From the NCBI GenBank assembly GCA_016748015.1, contig JAAOMT010000460.1, positions 34,948-98,947 on the forward strand: a DNA stretch of 64,000 nt, in the 5' to 3' direction. Made by a program: the position numbers and the translations under genes. The notes below the pieces were generated by a model. The model had not been told where the DNA came from. It saw only the letters and a list, made by a program, of their open reading frames with translations, and did no database searches. The stretch is from Geosiphon pyriformis (Eukaryota; Glomeromycota; Glomeromycetes; Archaeosporales; Geosiphonaceae). Of the stretch, positions 24,832 through 35,180 are shown piece by piece. Numbering within the stretch: position 1 is the stretch's first letter; each line of letters begins with the position of its first letter.

Positions 24832-25616
24832 TTGTAGTAAATGTCAACTCTTTCCCAGGAATTGCTTATCTGGAAGCTCACTAAAAATATGTAGTTACTT
24901 TGCTATGAAAGTCAACTCTTCTACAGGAATCTTGTCTGTAGGCTACTCTAATAATTGTAATAAGAAAAAATAAATAAAAGAAATATAAAGAAAATTGAAC
25001 TCTGTTAAGGGAAATGTTTTCTATCCAGGCCTGGAGTCACTAACAGTTTTACTGAAATTGGTAGCTAATCAATTTCAAAATGTTAGTTGGGTTTTGGGAA
25101 TTTTTCAAGTGCAATAATTAAAGAATGTGGTTTTTCAAATTATTTGATATTTATTTCTTTTTGTGTGTGTAGAAATAGTTCTAAGTAATAAATCTAAAGT
25201 AAGATACATTTTCTCGAAGAGGGAAGCTTTTCTTTTATACAACTTGTTATAAAACTATTCTATGAACTTGAATTTTGCTATTTTCTACAATTTTGTTGAA
25301 CTAAAGATACATTTCAGCAAACTATAAGTTATTTCTGCAAACTATTAGATATTTTGAACTATCAATTATTTTAGCAAATTTCTACAAATTTGGGCAAACT
25401 TTTTGAATGTTACATAGTTCGGAGTATTGCATGATTGATCATTGCAATTAGATTACATTTATGTTATATGCAAATTGAGTTATTAATTAAATGATAATTT
25501 CAGACATTTTGCTAATGTAATAAGTGATAATTTGAATGATAATATATGCTAATTAATAATAGAAATTATAAAGATAATTTTATGCTAAATAATATCTCTA
25601 ATTTTGTCTGGTAATA
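24832..25616 (-). repeat. Left (3') LTR of element A, main part
   Basis: It matches 33729-34515. In the first 200 bp about 17 of 18 differences between the two LTRs are transitions. TATAAAA on the minus strand (about 25233-25239) is kept in both LTRs and may be the promoter. The end GTAATA corresponds to GTAACA in the right LTR. Confidence 0.9.
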
Positions 25617-26304
25617 TAACCTCCCCCTCAAGACTGAGCTCCGTCAAAGTCCAAGTACTGTCTGTTATTTCCAAATAATAATCCAAAATTATTGAAGAAA
25701 TTTGGTCTGAAAATTGTTGAAATTTCAGTTTTGTGAGCTTTCCAATGTATTGAATCTTCAAAGATTGTAAAATTGGGTTTTGTAGGACGTTTTCACAGAT
25801 GTGAAATAGGTCATAAAGTCTAAGAGCAGCTCTTAATTTATAGCAGCTGTTTGTAGATCCAGCTGTTATCTTGAATTTGTTGTGGAGTTGTTTTTGAATA
25901 GCTTTTTTTGTGAGATTTGCTGCTATAAGCTCCAGTTTTTGTTTGTGAAGTGTTTTTCTAATGTAGAAATATCTATATATTGGGGGATATTTGCTGTTTT
26001 CTTCATTAAGACACAGTTGAAGTTTTTGTTGAATAGTAGTATTTGGCGGAATACTAATAGGGGTGAACAATAAGTTTTCCCTTAAAGCAAGCTTTAAAAG
26101 TTCTGGTAAATAAATTCCAAAATAACTTTTTGTGTTCTTTCTATAAGAGTAATACTTTCATGAATTTGGAGTTAGATTTGTAACTACTTCTGTTTGGGTA
26201 TAATTAATATGTTTTCCAGTGATAGTAATAGATAATTCAGATATTGTTTTTAAAGCTAACATTAATTTTTGAGATAACTGTTGAATATTTTGAGGAATAG
26301 TCAT
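25585..26304 (-). pseudogene. ORF3 of element A, conserved protein of unknown function
   Basis: ATG at 26304-26302 (MTIPQNIQQLSQKLMLALK) to a stop at 25585, about 239 codons, with one internal TGA where a Trp is likely. The frame lies after the pol stop (about 26448) and overlaps the polypurine tract and the LTR edge. It aligns with ORF3 of element B: both begin M-x-I-P, keep x-Q-x-L-x-x-A-L, and share a C-terminal block YPPIYRYFYIRKTLHKQKLE against LPISYCYYQLGRKLNIQELY, then RAALRLYDLF against VRTIYRLHNIF. No signal peptide, membrane segment or zinc motif is seen, so it does not look like an envelope protein. It is not recognised as any known family. Conservation between two LTR families argues for a function in the retrotransposition cycle. 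Confidence 0.7.
25617..25632 (-). promoter_or_regulatory. Polypurine tract of element A
   Basis: Read on the minus strand, CTTGAGGGGGAGGTTA directly precedes the 3' LTR. This is the usual primer for plus-strand DNA synthesis. It has decayed to A-runs in C (17229-17242) and E (about 47333-47350). Confidence 0.75.
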
Positions 26305-26447
26305 TATAATGAAATTGGAAAAATAAAATTGAAATTATTTTTGGTATGTGAGTTTTTATGTTATTTTTGTTTTTTAGTGTGCTTTGTTTTGTTTTTGTTG
26401 TGACATTTTTTCTAAATTATAAGGGAATAACTATATTAAAATTAAAA

Positions 26448-27850
26448 TTAAGTGTTCAAGTTGAGGGGTTGTTCAATAACAATTATTGGTTCTAAGTTTC
26501 AGGGAATATCTTCGGAATTGATTAAAGGAGAATGTGTACTAATTTGTGGAATTAATGGTTCAGGATTGTTTCTGGAATTATAGTGTTTCAAACGATCTTC
26601 ATGTACAACTTTTGCTAGGATTTTGTTATTAAGTCTTAGCTTGTATAATCCATTGCCTAGAACTTTATGAATAAAAAATGGCCCATCCCATTTATTTTTG
26701 AATTTTCCACTCCATTGTTTTTTAGCTTTAGTTCTGTGTAAGAGAACTTTGTTTCCAACTTTAAATTCATTGGTGATTAAAGGCAATTTGTTGTCATGCT
26801 GTTTTTTTTGTTGAGCTTGGAAGTGTTCAATATGAGTGGCTGCTATTTGTTGTTTTCCTTCCAACGTGTTAAGCAGAGTGTAGGCTCTTTGTTGAAATGT
26901 TTTCTGGAAATTGTTTTTATCAATTGGTTGTGCTGGGTATGTTTCCACTGTGAAACTAATTGGTAATATTGCTGTCTTTCCATAAGTTAAATCAAATGGT
27001 GTGTGTTTTATGATATTTTGTTTTAGTGTTCTGTATGCTAGTAACACTGATGGAATAAAGATATCCCATTCTTGCTCAAAATTGGTTGAGACTTTGGTTA
27101 ATGATTCACACAATGTTCTGTTAAAACATTCTACAAGTCCGTTTGTCTGTGGATGATAGGGTGAAGACAGAGGTCTTTTGACATTGAATTGTTCACAGAT
27201 TTCTTGAATTAAATTGTTTACAAAATGTGTTCCTTGATTGGATAAAAGTTTGATTGGGCATCCGTGTCTACAGATAATGTCTTCATAGATGAAATTTGCT
27301 ACTGATTTTGTATTTGCTCGTTGAATGGCTCTGGCTTTAGGCCATTTAGTGAGATAGTCTATGACTACTGCAATATAACAGTTTTCTTGGTTTGTAATAG
27401 GTAGTGGTCTGACTAAATCAATACCAACTTGGTCAAAAGGCTGTCCAACTTTGATTGGGTTTAAAGATTCTGTAGGGTGAGTTCCTCCTCTTCTTTGACA
27501 ACTATCACAAGATTTAACATATTCATGAATGTTTTTTCTTATTCAAGGCCAAAAGTAATATTCTAGTGTTCTCTGAGTAGTGCTGTCTTTTCCTAGATGT
27601 GCTGATGAAAAGTCCAAGTGCATGTTGTATAAAATAGTTTCTTTTTTATGTTTTTGTATTAATTTGAGTGGACTGTCTGGGTTTCTGAAGTTTTGATAAT
27701 AAATAATGTTGTTGTGTAAGAAGTATTGTTTGGCTTGTTGTTGTAACTGACGTTTTTTATCTGAGAACCAATCTGTTGGAATTGTTAATGTCTCCAGATA
27801 TTGTTTAAAATTGTTGTAGTTTTCGGGATTCATTGTTTGTTGTTTTGTTG
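26448..27850 (-). pseudogene. Integrase of element A
   Basis: The domain inserts the cDNA into the chromosome. The HHCC zinc region is at about 27840-27510 (MHLDFSSAHLGKDS...CDSCQ). The catalytic core shows IDLVRPL for the first Asp, LLSNQGTHF where SDQGTHF is expected (Asp to Asn), and GLVECFNRTLCE with the Glu kept. The C-terminal GPF region WDGPFFIHKVLGNGLYKLRL is near 26690-26630; no chromodomain is seen. Stops at 27543 and 27113-27120 and a one-base shift relative to the RT frame break it. After the TGA at 26499 (a Trp in B) the frame runs on to TAA at 26448. Confidence 0.85.
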
Positions 27851-27889
27851 CTGTTAATTCAAATGGGTGTTGGTTCTGTTTTCTAATCT

Positions 27890-28330
27890 TGTTTCATTCT
27901 TGAGAAACAATCAACATTGGTGTGGAGTTTTTCTGGTTTGTGGTGTACAATGTATCAATAGTTGGCTAAAAATCTTGTCCATCAGATTTGTTTTGTATTC
28001 AGTTGGGTGTTTTTGTTCTGAAGCCTTTTGAGTCCAATATTATCAGTAATAATATCAAATTTTTTAGGCCTGAGATAAAGATTGAAGTGGTGTAGGGCCC
28101 AAATTACGGCTGCTGTTTCTAGTTCTGTGGCAGAGTAGTTTTTCTCAGCTGGTTTTAATGTTCTGCTAGTATAAGCGATTACTTGCTCATTTCCATTGTC
28201 ATCTAATTGTGATAAGATGACACCAAAGACAGTATAAGAAGCGTCTGTAGCTAGTTGAAATCAGTTATTGAAGTCTGAATAGGCTAGAATTGGAGCTGTT
28301 GTCAGCTTTTTCTTGAGAATTTCAAAAGTT
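27890..28330 (-). pseudogene. RNase H domain of element A
   Basis: Removes the RNA strand of the RNA-DNA hybrid. Visible motifs are QLATDASYTVFGVIL (first Asp), YSATELETAAVIWAL (Glu) and FDIITDNIGLKRLQ (later Asp), which is the usual Ty3/gypsy RNase H pattern. A TAG replaces a residue shortly before the first motif. It follows the RT without a gap. Confidence 0.8.
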
Positions 28331-28347
28331 TTTTGGTGTTCTTCCAT

Positions 28348-29124
28348 TCATTTGTATTTGATGTTTTTAGTAATAAGTGGGTTAAAGGGTTTTGCAATTT
28401 CTGAGAATTCTTTGATGAATTTTTGGTAATAGAAAGCTAATCCAATAAATCCTCTCAATTCTGTGGTATTTTGTGGAGTTTTAAAGTTTTTGACAGTGCT
28501 AATTTTTCCAGGGTCTGGTTTAATTCCATCTTTGCTCATAATGTGGCCAAAAAAAGCCAAACTCGTTTTTCCGAAGTAGCATTTTTCGATGTTCAGTTTC
28601 AATCCTGCTTTTTGTAATCATTGAAAAACTTTTCGCAGGTGTTTTAAGTGTAATTCAAAAGATGGTGAATAAACATCAGTATCATTGAGATAGACAACTA
28701 CTGATTTTCAAAGGAGGTCTTTGTAAACAACATCTATGAGTCTTTGGAATGTTGCTGGTGCATTGCATAATCTGAAAGGCATTATGTTAAACTCGTAATT
28801 TCCTCTTTAAGTGGTGAATGCTGTTTTGGGGTGATCTTTGGGATCCATGGCAACTTGCCAGTATTCACTCTCTAAATCTAATGTTGAAAAGTATTTGGAC
28901 TTTTCAAGGGCATCCAACATGTCATCAATTCGGGGAAGAGAGTAGGCATCTCCAATGGTAATGCTGTTGAGTTGTCAATAATCAACACAAAATAGTATCT
29001 TTCCATTTTTCTTTTTAACTAGGATCACAGGTGAGGCCCATGGACTCATTGATGATTAAATAAGCCCATTGTTAAGCATCCATTGTATTTCTTCTTGGAT
29101 AAATTGGTGGCTTTCTGGAGCAAC
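28348..29124 (-). pseudogene. Reverse transcriptase of element A
   Basis: Motifs in order: MSPWASPVILVKKKNGKILF, FCVDY-stop-QLN (the stop is at the usual R/W position), [44 protein letters not shown], then LKLNIEKCYF and FFGHIMSKDGI. The YLDD box reads YLND, so one catalytic Asp is Asn (G to A). In-frame stops are mostly TGG- or CAG-derived. The order fits the Ty3/gypsy lineage. Confidence 0.88.
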
Positions 29125-29553
29125 TCAGTAGGCTTGTTGTCGCCTTGGTTTGGCATCTCCTGTATAGATTTGGTGTTGAACCAAATTGGTTCTTCCTAAA
29201 TCATTGTTGTTTTTGGCAAATATATCAGCAAATTCTGCAATTAGCTCTTTGAGCTGGTTCTGTTGTTGTGGTTCAAGTTGTTCTATGTTGATTCGAGATA
29301 GTTTTTCTATGACAACATGGTAGTTTTTAGAGCTGGGGTTTGGGTTGATTTTTGGTAATGAATGTTCAAAAATTTCCAAGAAATTGGGAACTGTTTGGGG
29401 TAGTTCTTGTTGAAAAATGTTACTGTGAATGACTCCAATTTCTAAGTTATTTAATAAAACTATGGGATAATTGTTGGGATTGTAAAAAGTAACTCGGACT
29501 TTCTTTGTTCCTTCTGGAATATAAATGTTTGGGATCGAGATATTATGTTTCAA
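29125..29553 (-). pseudogene. dUTPase-RT linker of element A
   Basis: About 142 residues in the same frame as gag and RT. The part PIVLLNNLEIGVIHSN looks like the retropepsin-to-RT linker of Ty3 elements, and ELIAEFADIFAKNNNDLGRT leads into the RT (F-x-D-I-F-A and VQHQI-x-TGDA). No catalytic motif. Confidence 0.65.
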
Positions 29554-29721
29554 GCAGACTTGTTCATTAGATTCAAAAATTTGTTGTGTGGTTGTTGGCT
29601 TTGAGCAGGTGTAGATTTCCGGATGTTCCCCAAAGGGTAAAATAGTAATTGGTTGTGGAAGTCATAGAATCTGGTGAGATTCATTTTGTTCATTAAGAGC
29701 TATGTTTACTGGAACTGTGAA

Positions 29722-30339
29722 TCATCCAGTTGAACCAAAACCATTGGTTCCTTTTTCACTTTTTCCCAATTGTTTTCTTTGACTGACTAATTGTAAACCC
29801 AAAATGTTGATTAAGGGTAAATAAATAGCTTGAGCAATTTTTTCAACATGTTTAATCTGAAAAGGTTTATTGGTTTCATTTTGTAACATAATTGTAATGT
29901 CTTCTGTATATCCCACATCTATGATTCCTCCTCTAACATTAATTTCTTTGCTTGCCAATAATGATTGTGAAGCGATTTGGACTATTGCTCCTAATAAGAT
30001 TTTGAGGGCAATTTTAAGATTGATTTTTGTGAGTAATTTAGATTTAAGAGTAAGGGTATCTTTTCCTGGATATCTTAGATTGTATCCAGCATTAATTTCG
30101 TGGGCTTTTTCAGGCTTTATTCTTTGTCCATTGTTGTTGAAGTATTTGAGTTGTGAAGCAGGCTGATTTTTGATGAGATAAATGGGTGTGGCTTCTATTT
30201 TTTCTGTTGCTTCAGGTTTTCTGAATTCAATTTCATATTCATCACTTTCACTGGGCAAAGGAATGCTAAGAGCATAGCATTCAGGACACCATTGTTCATC
30301 ACAAAGCATTATGCATTCCTCACATAATTTAATGTTCAT
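29722..30339 (-). pseudogene. dUTPase-like domain of element A
   Basis: Trimeric dUTPases hydrolyse dUTP to dUMP and keep uracil out of new DNA. All five family motifs can be seen in order: motif 1 INAGYNLRYPGKDTL, motif 2 ASQSLLASKEINVRGG, motif 3 GGIIDVGYTEDI with the catalytic Asp and the base-stacking Tyr, motif 4 HVEKIAQAIYLPL, motif 5 KGTNGFGSTG. Motif 2 has QSL for the usual RSS/RSG. It precedes the RT in the same frame, a position different from the gag-pro location in betaretroviruses and the RT-IN location in lentiviruses. The upstream 40 residues hold CEECIMLCDEQWCPEC, a double CxxC cluster shared with B. Confidence 0.85.
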
Positions 30340-30348
30340 TTGCCCTAG

Positions 30349-31020
30349 CTATTGAGCTTGAGCTTCTTTGGTCAGGTAGGTGTAACTGGCAATTTGGTGA
30401 TATACTTCTACTTCATTTTTGTAGTTGTATCCAGCAATTTCAAAGATGTATGCAATGTATTCTGATTCTTTCATTTGACAAACATTTTCTTGAGTGGCTC
30501 CGTTGATTAAAGCCATTGCTAAATCGAAAATCATTTTGGCATCATGAGAGTAATGGTACAGTTTGTTGAAGGCACTATTGTAAGCAGCATCAAAAGATGT
30601 TCCTCTTTTGACTTTTTCTGAAATTGATAAAGCATATTGGCAGGTTTGATCGCAGACTCCTCTTCTCATTGTTACATCAATCTAATTGTATTCTTCTGGT
30701 AGCATATTTTCACAAGTCAAACAAGAGGTGTTGTCCCATTTTCTATTTTTTTTTATTAGGTGGCCCCATTGTTTTCTGTGACAAGCCTTGCAGTAATAAC
30801 AAGTATGATTTTCATATTCTTCTTCAGATGAAATGCAGGCTTCCATTGATGAAAGTTTTTTGTGGCAATCTTTGCATTTGAGTGGAATGTAAGGGCGTTG
30901 TTTTTGTGGTTCTGGCTTTGAGTAAGAGATATTCCATCCAGGGGTTTCAGGTTTAGAGTGTGGAGTAAAATGTTCTTGTTCAGTTTTATTGGCCCAATTG
31001 GACATTGATCCAAGAGCCAT
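30349..31020 (-). pseudogene. Cysteine-rich domain between protease and dUTPase, element A
   Basis: About 220 residues with one internal stop (TAA, 30682). CxxC pairs are spaced in a zinc-binding fashion: CKDCHKKLSSMEAC, then CYYCKACHRKQWG, then KWDNTSCLTCENML, then CDQTCQYAL. Element B has the same series (34517-34830), with CVNCGKKLLSMGTC, KWDNKPCLACGETFL and CNKSCQYMI. The domain is not recognised as a known retroelement module. It could bind nucleic acid or another protein; its role is unknown. Confidence 0.65.
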
Positions 31021-31149
31021 GAATGTTTCGATTATTGGTTTTTCTTCTTCTGGTTCGAATTCAAAAGCTGGGGCTTTTTCGGAGTGTTTGTTAAATATAC
31101 CACAAGTGGCAAGTACTTGGGCATGTTGTCCTTGGTAAGAGATTTGTAG

Positions 31150-31640
31150 TTCTTGGGTTTCTCAGTCTAATTTTGAATTGGCTTTTTGAAGCCAGTCATT
31201 TCCGACAAGAGCTTGATACTAAGGAGCATCCATTACAAGAACTTTGACTGAAATGGTAATTCCATCAAGAGTGAATGGAAAATTGTCAATTTCTCTTACT
31301 GGAGTCTTTTTTATGCCATCAGCAGTGACAATGATTGTCTGAGCTGATCAGTCAACATTTCTCTTTAACTGTTGCATCAACTGGTAAGTAATAATACTTC
31401 CAGTGGATCCACTGTCTAGGATTAAGCGAATTGTTTTTCCTTCAACTTCAGCTTTAGTATACATAGCTGTGATTGCTTTCTGTTCATTTGCAGCAATATT
31501 GCTGAGTAAAAATAGTGATTCATTGGCTTTGAACTCGAAAGGAAAGATATCAGAAAGATTGGCATTTTCAGCAATTCTGGCTGGTAGAATAGTGGTGTGG
31601 TTATGAGAAAAATTTTGTTGTTGTGCTGCAGCTCTACCTT
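31150..31640 (-). pseudogene. Aspartic protease of element A
   Basis: Retropepsin-type domain with an intact DSG at 31408-31416 (LILDSGSTGSIIT). Conserved flanks include PVREIDNFPFTLDGITI and ALVGNDWLQKANSKLD. The frame is continuous with gag. Stops near 31348 and 31220 interrupt it. Of the copies in the window this is the only protease with a normal catalytic triad. Confidence 0.85.
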
Positions 31641-31746
31641 CCGAGAGTACAGTATGGTAAAAATTTTGTTCTTCTGACATTGTTAAATAATTGGGTTGAG
31701 TGTGATAGTGGTTGGGTTTCAGTTGAGTGGAATTTTGGGAAACCAA

Positions 31747-33540
31747 TTGGTTGTTTGAACTGATTCTATTGTTGTTTACTTGGTATCAGTTTTGTGATGT
31801 GAATTGATTTTGTGTAATCAATTTTCGAGCAAGTACCTGATAATATTGTGTGGATGATTGTTGGTATTGCTGTTGAATTGGCTGTGGGGCAGGCTGATAA
31901 TAGTTATTTTGGTATTGGAGTCTTGGTGGATAGTAAGCTGGGGGTGGTGGTTAATAATAAAATTGCTGTGGTGGAGGATAACATTGATTATTTCTCTGTT
32001 GTTGGTCTCATTGCAATTTTCTACAATTGCATTTCTAGTGTCCTGGAATTTCACAATAATGACAATTTTGGATTTGGTTGTTGGATGGTGGTCCGAAGTT
32101 GTTTTGATTGCATCATTGTGAGGGTTGGTATCTTTGTGGTTGTTGTGATTGTTGTGGCTGCTGTTGTTGCTGTTGGTTGGTAAAGTAATTTTCAACTTTC
32201 TTGGTTAATTGGTCAATCTTTTCTTCAGCTGCTGAGCTGGTTTTTCTAATAACCAGGTTAACAAATTTGGTACAGTTGGCTTCTTCTATGGCTATTTCAT
32301 AGTTTTTCACCTGTTGAATAGCAGTGGCTAAATTTTCTGGTGCATGTGAGTGAACTTTTTTGATGAGTTTGTCTTTTAGTCCAGCAATGAATTAATCCAA
32401 GATTTGTGCATTGGAGTAGTATTCATTGGTTTCCAATTGGTGAATCCTTCTAAGCAGTTTGTTGAATTTCTCAAGATAGGTCATAACTAATTCACTTGGT
32501 TCTTGCTTGATATTTTGGAACTGATTTCGAAGAGTAATAGAAGTGTTATTGTTAGTGAACTGTTCTAGAAAAGCAGTTTTGAATGCTTCTCAGTGTTCTG
32601 GTGGGACTTCCAAGTTTTCAAACCATTCACCAGCTGTTCCTTGTAAGAAATATGGGATTGTTTTTAACATTCTGGCAGCATTCCAACCATTTGCATCTCC
32701 TGCTTTAGAGACTTTGTCAAGCCATTTTTGAAGACTGGTTTCACTGTTTTTTTCTGTGAACTCAGGAATTTTTGCGATATATGTAGAGACCATTTCTTCT
32801 TCATTTTCAATGTCTTCTGTTTCTAATTCTGCTTTAGTTTCTTCATTTTCCAAGCTTTCTGAATGATTACTTTCGTTTTCCTGTAAGTAATTAAGAAGGT
32901 TGGTGCTAGTTGATATTGGTTCTTGTTGTTAAATAAAGCTTTTAGGTAACTGAAAATCTTTTATTCTTGAAAATTGAATAAGAGGTGAGCTTGGTGTTTG
33001 TGGTTGAGCAAGTAAAGCTGGAAATAGTGTGATTGAGAGTGGTAATTTAAAGCTGGTTCCTTGTTCTGGAGTTTGTAAATGTTTGGCAGTAGTTTTAGGT
33101 GTATTGGAAGTAGTTTTGAGTTTTTGTTTCTTTTTTTCTTTTCCTTCTTCTGTTTCCAATTCAAAACCAAGAGAAAATTTCTGTTCTACTGAGTAATTCT
33201 CTTCACAATACTGAATGATATTGAAGTTGAGTTCTTGGAAGTATGTTTCAAGTGTTTGACTGTTAAAATCCTGAATGTTTAGATGAGAGTGATATACTAA
33301 GCTTTTATATAAGTTGTGTCTAACTTCTGAAATATTGTAGTCTTCAAAAAGATAATTGTTGATACAATTTTCAATGTATTGGTAAAGTGTTTTCTTGAAT
33401 GTTTCAATTCCATTTAAAATGTTAAATTTCTGCTTACAGTGGGTGTAGATTGACTGATAATACTCTAGAGTTCTTGAATCTGTTTGAGTCACCACTTTTG
33501 AAGTTGTTGTTACTGTGTTATTTTCGTGGAAGAGCACCAA
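31747..33540 (-). pseudogene. Gag of element A
   Basis: The frame opens right at the primer-binding site (no ATG; TTG at 33540-33538 is the first possible non-ATG start) and continues into the protease. The capsid-like part near 32850-32480 has LQKWLDKVSKAGDANGW and TIPYFLQGTAGEWFENL as in Retrotrans_gag. A CCHC knuckle CHYCEIPGH-stop-KCNC lies at about 32021-32064, where the stop replaces a Trp. A Q-rich stretch is at 32120-32180 and a P/Y/Q-rich tail follows. Stops include 32929-32931. Confidence 0.85.
33522..33539 (-). promoter_or_regulatory. Primer-binding site of element A
   Basis: On the minus strand TGGTGCTCTTCCACGAAA begins two bases after the LTR end. It shares TGGTGCT with element B, and element C keeps TGGTGCTTTTTT at 45374 downward. 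Confidence 0.6.
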
Positions 33541-33541
33541 A

Positions 33542-34515
33542 TGTTACCGGAGGTTTTTGGTCTCTTTTCTCGAATGTTGTTAATGTTGATTTGCTGTGAA
33601 TTCACGTTTCCAGGAAGTAGTTGGACCTCCAGTAACTGAATTTATCTTCAAATTATCTCTTATAATTTGAACTGCTGGGCTTATGAGTGGAATGGCCAAT
33701 TTCATGCCAGTTGCTTTATATAGTTACGTTGTAGTAAATGTCAACTCTTTCTCAGAAATTGCTCATCTGGAAGCTCACTAAAAATGTGTAGTTACTTTGC
33801 TGTAAAAGTCAACTCTTCTACAAGAATCTCGTCTGTAGGCTACCCTAATGATTGTAATAAGAAAAAAAAATAAAAGAAATGTAAAGAAAATTGAATTCTG
33901 TTAAAGGAAACATTTTCTATCCAGGCCTGAAGTTACTAACAGTTTTACTGAAATTGGTAGCTAATCAATTTCAAAATGTTAATTGGGTTTTGGGGATTTT
34001 TCAAGTGCAATAATTAAAGAATGTGGTTTTTCAAATTATTTGATATTTATTTCTTTTTGTGTATGTAGGAATGGTTCTAAGTAATAAATCTAAAGTAAGA
34101 TACATTTTCTCGAAGAGGGAAGCTTTTCTTTTATACAACTTGTCATAACACTATTCTATGAACTTGAACTTTGCTATTTTCTACAATTTTGTTGAACTAA
34201 AGATACATTTTGGCAAACTACAAGTTATTTCTGTGAACTATTAGATATTTTGGTAAACTATCAATTATTTTGGCAAATTTCTACAAATTTCGGTGAACTT
34301 TTTGAATGTTATATAGTTTGGGGTATTGCATGATTGATCATCACAATTAGGTTATATTTATGTTATATGCAAATTGGATTATTAATTAAATGATAATTTC
34401 AGACATTTTGCTAATGTAATAAGTAATAATTTGAACAATAATATATGCTAATTAATTATAGGAATTATAAAGATAATTTTATGCTAAATAATATCTCTAA
34501 TTTCATCTGGTAACA
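33542..34515 (-). repeat. Right (5') LTR of element A
   Basis: 974 bp, with terminal inverted repeat TGTTACC...GGTAACA. It is followed by the target duplication TTGT (34516-34519), after which the B reading frame resumes inside its cysteine-rich domain. TATAAAA on the minus strand near 34129-34135 is a likely promoter. Confidence 0.92.
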
Positions 34516-34516
34516 T

Positions 34517-35180
34517 TGTCCAAAACTGGTGTGTGTCAATTGCGGCAAGAAATTGTTATCAATGGGCACATGCTGTGGCAATAATAAAGAATACCAAATA
34601 GTAACCAAATTTTACTATCATGTGTGTATCATAAAACACTTTGGAAGATCAAAACAAGTAGGAAAATGGGATAATAAACCATGCTTGGCTTGTGGAGAAA
34701 CTTTTCTGGACAAAGGAATGTGAAATAATATTTCTGGGCAAGAAAAAACGTGCAACAAATCATGTCAATACATGATTCTCATAAGTGACTGGGTGAGAAA
34801 AGAAACACCCATAGACATTGCCTAGAGACAAGCCGTCAAATGTCTGGATGAGTGCCCACATGACAATGATGAAATCTGGTAAATAGCACTCACTAAAATT
34901 GAAGGAGTGACCCCAAAAGAAATAAAAACAATAAAAAATAATCTACCTGAACCTATAAAACTTGACTGGAACCCAGAACCAGTCATAAATCTCCTAGATC
35001 CAAAACAATTCCACAAACATTATCAAGAGCTAGCACCTACCAGAGAAGAACAAGAGCAACATTTGGAGCAGTTGAATACTCAGTTATGTCAACATTGCTT
35101 AATTCTCTGTGACTTTCAATATTGTAATGAGTGTGATCTTATTTACAATCCACTACCATGCATGATCTACATGATCCCAA
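34517..35180 (+). pseudogene. Cysteine-rich domain of element B
   Basis: Continues the B pol frame (frame 2) after the insertion of A. It shows the same CxxC series as A: CVNCGKKLLSMGTC, YYHVCIIKHFGRSKQVGKWD, CLACGETFL, CNKSCQYMILISDWV, CQHCLILCDFQYCNECDL. Stops: TGA at 34721-34723 and TAG/TAA later, at Trp or Gln positions. About 220 residues; function unknown. Confidence 0.65.

Larger units (their letters stand above)
23624..34515 (-). mobile_element. Ty3/gypsy element A (youngest, nested in B)
   Basis: A reverse-strand LTR element of about 9.9 kb when its inverted LTR piece is put back. The right (5') LTR is 33542-34515, the left (3') LTR is 24832-25616 plus the inverted 23624-23809. Gag, protease, Cys-rich domain, dUTPase and RT share one reading frame from 33540 to 28348, broken only by stop codons; RNase H to integrase is shifted by one base. 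The target duplication is TTGT (34516-34519, and ACAA at 23810-23813 inside the inversion). It has the highest G+C and fewest lesions of the gypsy copies, in keeping with being the latest insertion. Confidence 0.88.

Noticed and set aside
25585-26304. ORF3 as an envelope gene
   Set aside because: The position is that of env, but there is no signal peptide, no membrane anchor and no glycosylation or fusion features; so it is described as a protein of unknown function instead.
29870-30166. 98-codon plus-strand frame
   Set aside because: Antisense to the dUTPase of element A.
31848-32183. Plus-strand frames rich in V, I and W that look like membrane proteins
   Set aside because: They are the antisense of the Q/P/N-rich gag tail of element A; the hydrophobicity is produced by the complementary codons.
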